NCBI GenBank assembly: GCA_009377495.1
Contig: WHTZ01000029.1
Location: 1 to 64,000, forward strand
DNA from: Luteitalea sp.
GTDB taxonomy: Bacteria > Acidobacteriota > Vicinamibacteria > Vicinamibacterales > Vicinamibacteraceae
Reading direction: 5' to 3'
Length of the DNA: 64,000 nt
Shown: positions 61,136-64,000 of the stretch, one piece after another
Layout of the letters: every line of letters starts with the position of its first letter
Numbering within the stretch: the stretch's first letter is position 1
Notes under the pieces: model-generated
The model's input: only the letters and a program-made list of their open reading frames with translations
Database searches by the model: none
Told to the model about the DNA's origin: nothing
Made by a program: the position numbers and the translations under genes

Positions 61136-61160
61136 GCGCCTAAAGGCCCCGCGCTACGTA
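61136..61160. repeat. GGCCCCGCGCTACGTA repeat
   Basis: A short CGCCTAAAGGCCCCGCGCTACG motif before the PRTase gene; also seen at 44629-44654 and, as CTAAAGGCCGCGCGCTAC, at 51454-51472. Confidence 0.5.
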
Positions 61161-61161
61161 C

Positions 61162-62481
61162 TCAATGGTTACGCGTCCACGCGGCGAGCGCGGGAACACC
61201 CGTATTGCAGTACACGAGGCGGCCACCTACGAACGTCGCGCCGACGCCACCCCTCAAACGCCAGCCGTCAAACGGCATGTTCTTGGATTTCGATTGGAGC
61301 TTCGCCCTGTCGACGACAACCTCGAGGTCTGGGAGCAGCACGGTGATGTCCGCAGACTGTCCAGCGGCTAGCGAACCGCCAGTGATCTTGAGAAGGCGCG
61401 CCGGGTTAACCGACAGCAGCTCAACGAACCGCCGCATCGAGATGACACCGCCGTGTACGAGCCTGTCGAGCATGAGCGGCACGCATGTCTCGAGCCCGAC
61501 GATCCCGAATGGCGCGTGATCGAACTCGACAGCTTTTTCGTCGGCGTGATGCGGGGCGTGGTCCGTGGCAATCGCGTCGATGGTGCCATCACGTAGGCCC
61601 TCTATCAACGCGTCACGGTCAGCGGCGTCCCTAAGCGGTGGGTTCATCTTGACATTCGTGTCGTAGTCAACGAGCGCCTCGTCGGTGAGCGTCACGTGGT
61701 GCGGTGTCACCTCGCAGGTGACGCGGACGCCGCGCGCTTTGCCGTCGCGTACCGCTCGAAGCGAGCCGCGCGTGCTCATGTGCGCGATGTGCACGGCCGC
61801 CTTCGTCATCCCGGCCAATGTCACGTCACGCTCCACCATGAGCTCCTCAGCCTCGCCCGGTATCCCACGAAGGCCGAGCAGGCTCGCGTAATACCCTTCG
61901 TGCGCGACACCGTCTCCCTTGAGCGTTGGATCCTCGCAGTGATCGACGACCAACAGCCCGAGCATGCCCGCGTACTCGAGCGCGCGGCGCATCAGCAGCG
62001 CCGTGGCCACCGGCCGCCCATCATCCGAGAACGCGACGCATCCGGCGTCGCGAAGCTCGGCAAGCTCGGCGAGCTGCTCCCCCTTCTGCCCAACGGAGAC
62101 TGCGCCAATCGGGTACACACGTGCGAGATTCGCCTGGGCCGACCGATCGAGGATGAGCTCCGTCACGCTCGCGTTGTCGTTGATGGGCGACGTGTTCGGC
62201 ATGCACGCGACGGCGGTAAAGCCACCAGCAACGGCCGATGCCACGCCGGTTGCCACGGTCTCCTTGTGCTCCTGTCCTGGCTCCCGCAGGTGCACGTGCA
62301 TATCAATCAGCCCCGGACAGATCACCGCACCTTCCGGCATCTCGAAGATCGTGACGCCCGCATCGACCGCCGCGTCGCGATCGATGCGCGTCACGATGCC
62401 GTCTTCAATCAGCACGTCATACGTACCGTCACGGTCGTTTACCGGATCGACCACGCGGCCGTTCTTCAAGAGCAGTTTCAT
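61162..62481 (-). CDS. pyrC: Dihydroorotase
   Basis: Zinc amidohydrolase closing carbamoyl-aspartate to dihydroorotate. 439 residues from MKLLLKNGRVVDPVNDRDGT, with MHVHLREPGQEHKETVATG (HxH and the following Arg), VVDHCEDPTLKG, AAVHIAHMSTRGSL, IATDHAPHHADEKAVEFDHA (split at the catalytic Asp) and DLEVVVDRAKLQSKSKNMPF. It is the class I type that can associate with aspartate carbamoyltransferase. The gap to pyrB is 22 bp. Confidence 0.95.
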   Translation of the reverse strand: MKLLLKNGRVVDPVNDRDGTYDVLIEDGIVTRIDRDAAVDAGVTIFEMPEGAVICPGLIDMHVHLREPGQEHKETVATGVASAVAGGFTAVACMPNTSPINDNASVTELILDRSAQANLARVYPIGAVSVGQKGEQLAELAELRDAGCVAFSDDGRPVATALLMRRALEYAGMLGLLVVDHCEDPTLKGDGVAHEGYYASLLGLRGIPGEAEELMVERDVTLAGMTKAAVHIAHMSTRGSLRAVRDGKARGVRVTCEVTPHHVTLTDEALVDYDTNVKMNPPLRDAADRDALIEGLRDGTIDAIATDHAPHHADEKAVEFDHAPFGIVGLETCVPLMLDRLVHGGVISMRRFVELLSVNPARLLKITGGSLAAGQSADITVLLPDLEVVVDRAKLQSKSKNMPFDGWRLRGGVGATFVGGRLVYCNTGVPALAAWTRNH

Positions 62482-62503
62482 CGCTGTGTTCTTGTCAATG
62501 GTG

Positions 62504-63514
62504 CTACCCAGCACCCTCGCTCCCACCAGCGAGTAGATAGAGCACGGCCATCCGCACCGCCACGCCATTGGCTACTTGCGCGAGGATGACGGAGTAAGGA
62601 CCGTCTGCGACGTCAGAATCGATCTCGACGCCCCGGTTCATGGGTCCGGGGTGCATGATGATGACGTCCGGCTTGGCGCGCCGCACTCGTGCGGGCGTCA
62701 GGGCGAACAACCGATAGTACTCGCGCAGCGACGGGAAGAAGTGACCGTGCATCCGCTCCAGCTGGATGCGCAGCATCATCACGACATCCGCCTCGTGAAC
62801 AGCCTCGTCGATCGACGAGGTCGGCTTTGCGCCCATGCGCGCGAGGCCGACGGGCTGAAGTGTCGGCGGCGCGCACGCCACCACGTGCGCGCCGAGCTTG
62901 TTCAGCAGCAGGAGATTCGATCGCAGCACGCGACTGTGGAGCAGGTCACCGACGATTGCGACCTTCAGACCTTCGATGCGTCCCTTGTGCTGCCGGATCG
63001 TGAACGCGTCCAACAACGCTTGCGTTGGGTGCTCGTGTGTCCCGTCGCCCGCGTTCACGACACGCGCGCGGCAAATGCGCGCCAGCAGGTGGCACGCACC
63101 AGACGAGGTGTGTCGCATCACGATCACGTCCGGCGCCATGGCTTCGAGGTTCCGAACGGTATCGGCGAGCGTCTCTCCCTTGACGACGCTGGACGCAGAC
63201 GCCGCGATGTTGAGCGTGTCGGCGCTCAACCGCTTCTCGGCAATCTCAAACGACGTCCGCGTTCGCGTGCTGGCTTCGAAGAAGAGGTTGACAACCGTCT
63301 TGCCACGGAGCGTCGGCACCTTCTTGATTGGCCGTTCGCCGATCTCCTTCATGGCATCCGCCGTGTCGAGAATCAGACGGATCTCCTCGGCCGACAGCTC
63401 CGCGATGCCAAGCAGATGACGGTTCTCGAGCGCTGTCAGTGGCGTGGGCGCCGCTGCTCTCCCCTCTTCCCTGACCCCTACTGACCCCTGACCCCTGACC
63501 CCTGACCCCTTCAT
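62504..63514 (-). CDS. pyrB: Aspartate carbamoyltransferase, catalytic chain
   Basis: Forms carbamoyl-aspartate. 336 residues; [19 protein letters not shown] is the carbamoyl-phosphate loop (STRTRTS), [16 protein letters not shown] and [20 protein letters not shown] (HPTQ) and [12 protein letters not shown] complete the set. The first 40 residues ([20 protein letters not shown] and onward) are not part of the family: they are encoded by a GGGGTCA repeat at 63469-63511, and the enzyme proper begins about [11 protein letters not shown]. The ATG overlaps pyrR by 4 nt, so the repeat sits immediately behind a functional start. No pyrI gene is near. Confidence 0.94.
   Translation of the reverse strand: MKGSGVRGQGSVGVREEGRAAAPTPLTALENRHLLGIAELSAEEIRLILDTADAMKEIGERPIKKVPTLRGKTVVNLFFEASTRTRTSFEIAEKRLSADTLNIAASASSVVKGETLADTVRNLEAMAPDVIVMRHTSSGACHLLARICRARVVNAGDGTHEHPTQALLDAFTIRQHKGRIEGLKVAIVGDLLHSRVLRSNLLLLNKLGAHVVACAPPTLQPVGLARMGAKPTSSIDEAVHEADVVMMLRIQLERMHGHFFPSLREYYRLFALTPARVRRAKPDVIIMHPGPMNRGVEIDSDVADGPYSVILAQVANGVAVRMAVLYLLAGGSEGAG
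63469..63511. repeat. GGGGTCA tandem repeat at the start of pyrB
   Basis: Five units of CCCCTGA (GGGGTCA on the coding strand) directly after the pyrB ATG, translated as [12 protein letters not shown]. Confidence 0.85.
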
Positions 63515-64000
63515 GGGGAGCTCGCCTCCTCCACGACCACCTCGTCAACACCGTCGGTCTCGACGAGCCGCACCTGCACGCTCTCTTTGAGCGACGTCGG
63601 CAGGTTCTTCCCCACGTAGTCCGCTTTGATCGGCAGCTCGCGGTGTCCGCGATCGATGAGCACGAGCAATTGAATGGTGCGTGGCCGCCCGAAGTCGATC
63701 AGCGCGTCCAGCGCGGCCCGCACCGTCCGCCCCGTGTACAGCACGTCGTCCACCAGGATGATGCGATGATCGTCGATGGCAAACGGGATGTCCGTTCGAC
63801 CGACGACCGGCTGCGGCCCGACCGGATGGCGCATCAGATCGTCGCGGTACAGGGTGATGTCGAGTGAGCCCACGGCCACCTGGTGGTTCGTCAGCTCGCC
63901 GATGGTAGTCACGATGCGGCGCGCAAGCGGGACGCCGCGCGTACGAATGCCGACAAACGCGACCTCATCGAGGCCGCGATTGCGCTCCACCACCTCGTGC
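63511..64000 (-). CDS. pyrR: Pyrimidine operon regulator / uracil phosphoribosyltransferase (5' end beyond window)
   Basis: The visible 163 codons read [29 protein letters not shown] and the PRPP loop [20 protein letters not shown], followed by [20 protein letters not shown], all PyrR hallmarks. In Gram-positive and some other bacteria PyrR binds pyr mRNA to control termination; whether it does so here needs the leader, outside the window. An internal GTG at 63993 gives a frame, but homology clearly continues past the edge, so the gene is partial. It heads the pyrR-pyrB-pyrC-PRTase-TIGR02757 operon. Confidence 0.92.
   Translation of the reverse strand, partial: HEVVERNRGLDEVAFVGIRTRGVPLARRIVTTIGELTNHQVAVGSLDITLYRDDLMRHPVGPQPVVGRTDIPFAIDDHRIILVDDVLYTGRTVRAALDALIDFGRPRTIQLLVLIDRGHRELPIKADYVGKNLPTSLKESVQVRLVETDGVDEVVVEEASSP

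Overview
The window (about 65% G+C) looks like chromosomal DNA of a Gram-negative acidobacterium, most likely Vicinamibacteria. The taxon hints are a VWFA-related protein of the acidobacterial type, a decayed permease of the large acidobacterial orphan MacB/FtsX-like family, an outer-membrane periphery (TonB receptor, TolC, beta-barrel) and many secreted peptidases. The taxon is inferred; no rRNA or tRNA gene was seen.

Layout. 1-1132: right part of an IS (ISNCY-type transposase) that has entered the 3' end of argH. 1175-10255: a complete-looking arginine locus, with argR-argG-argH leftward and argC-argB-argD-(GNAT acetylglutamate synthase)-argJ-argF rightward from a divergent control region at 4210-4324. 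The ArgG homologue lacks the usual ATP- and substrate-binding signatures. 10280-17136: an MFS transporter, an orphan DGQHR (DndB-like) protein, OsmC, the feoA-feoB iron(II) uptake genes with a small CxxC membrane protein, and a secreted trypsin-like protease. 17137-20241: a decayed region (permease and LacI remnants) around a sulfatase. 20472-33500: a scavenging region with M19 dipeptidase, cobalamin adenosyltransferase, a TonB receptor with a His/Glu-rich loop plus a small Cys/His secreted protein, an amidohydrolase, two large M14 carboxypeptidases and an SGNH lipoprotein. 34095-42274: a HAD phosphatase with a small membrane protein, a Uma2 nuclease-like protein, a CusF-SCO copper protein coupled to a two-domain glycosyltransferase, a glucosylglycerate-type synthase/phosphatase pair and an ATP-dependent DNA ligase. 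42357-45627: a beta-barrel protein flanked by a 39-bp direct repeat, a probable structured RNA (6S-like candidate), the VWFA protein and a VirB10/TrbI-like protein. 45669-51424: a conserved leftward block rseP-dxr-cdsA-uppS, then pyrE-truA. 51468-58284: S9 peptidase, TolC, two glycosyltransferases. 58368-64000: a MITE-like element, an Rpn/DUF4351 protein and the leftward pyrR-pyrB-pyrC-PRTase-TIGR02757 operon.

The most unusual aspect is the number of short repeats that invade genes without breaking the frame. Two near-identical perfect palindromes of 72 and 77 bp lie inside an MFS transporter and a sugar-phosphate phosphatase; a related hairpin sits in the MFS N-terminus; GGGGTCA-type tandem repeats are read through in ArgG, PyrB, the FeoB-associated protein and the ligase tail; and a repeat forms the start of the beta-barrel gene. 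This resembles the Rickettsia palindromic elements in behaviour but has a different sequence.
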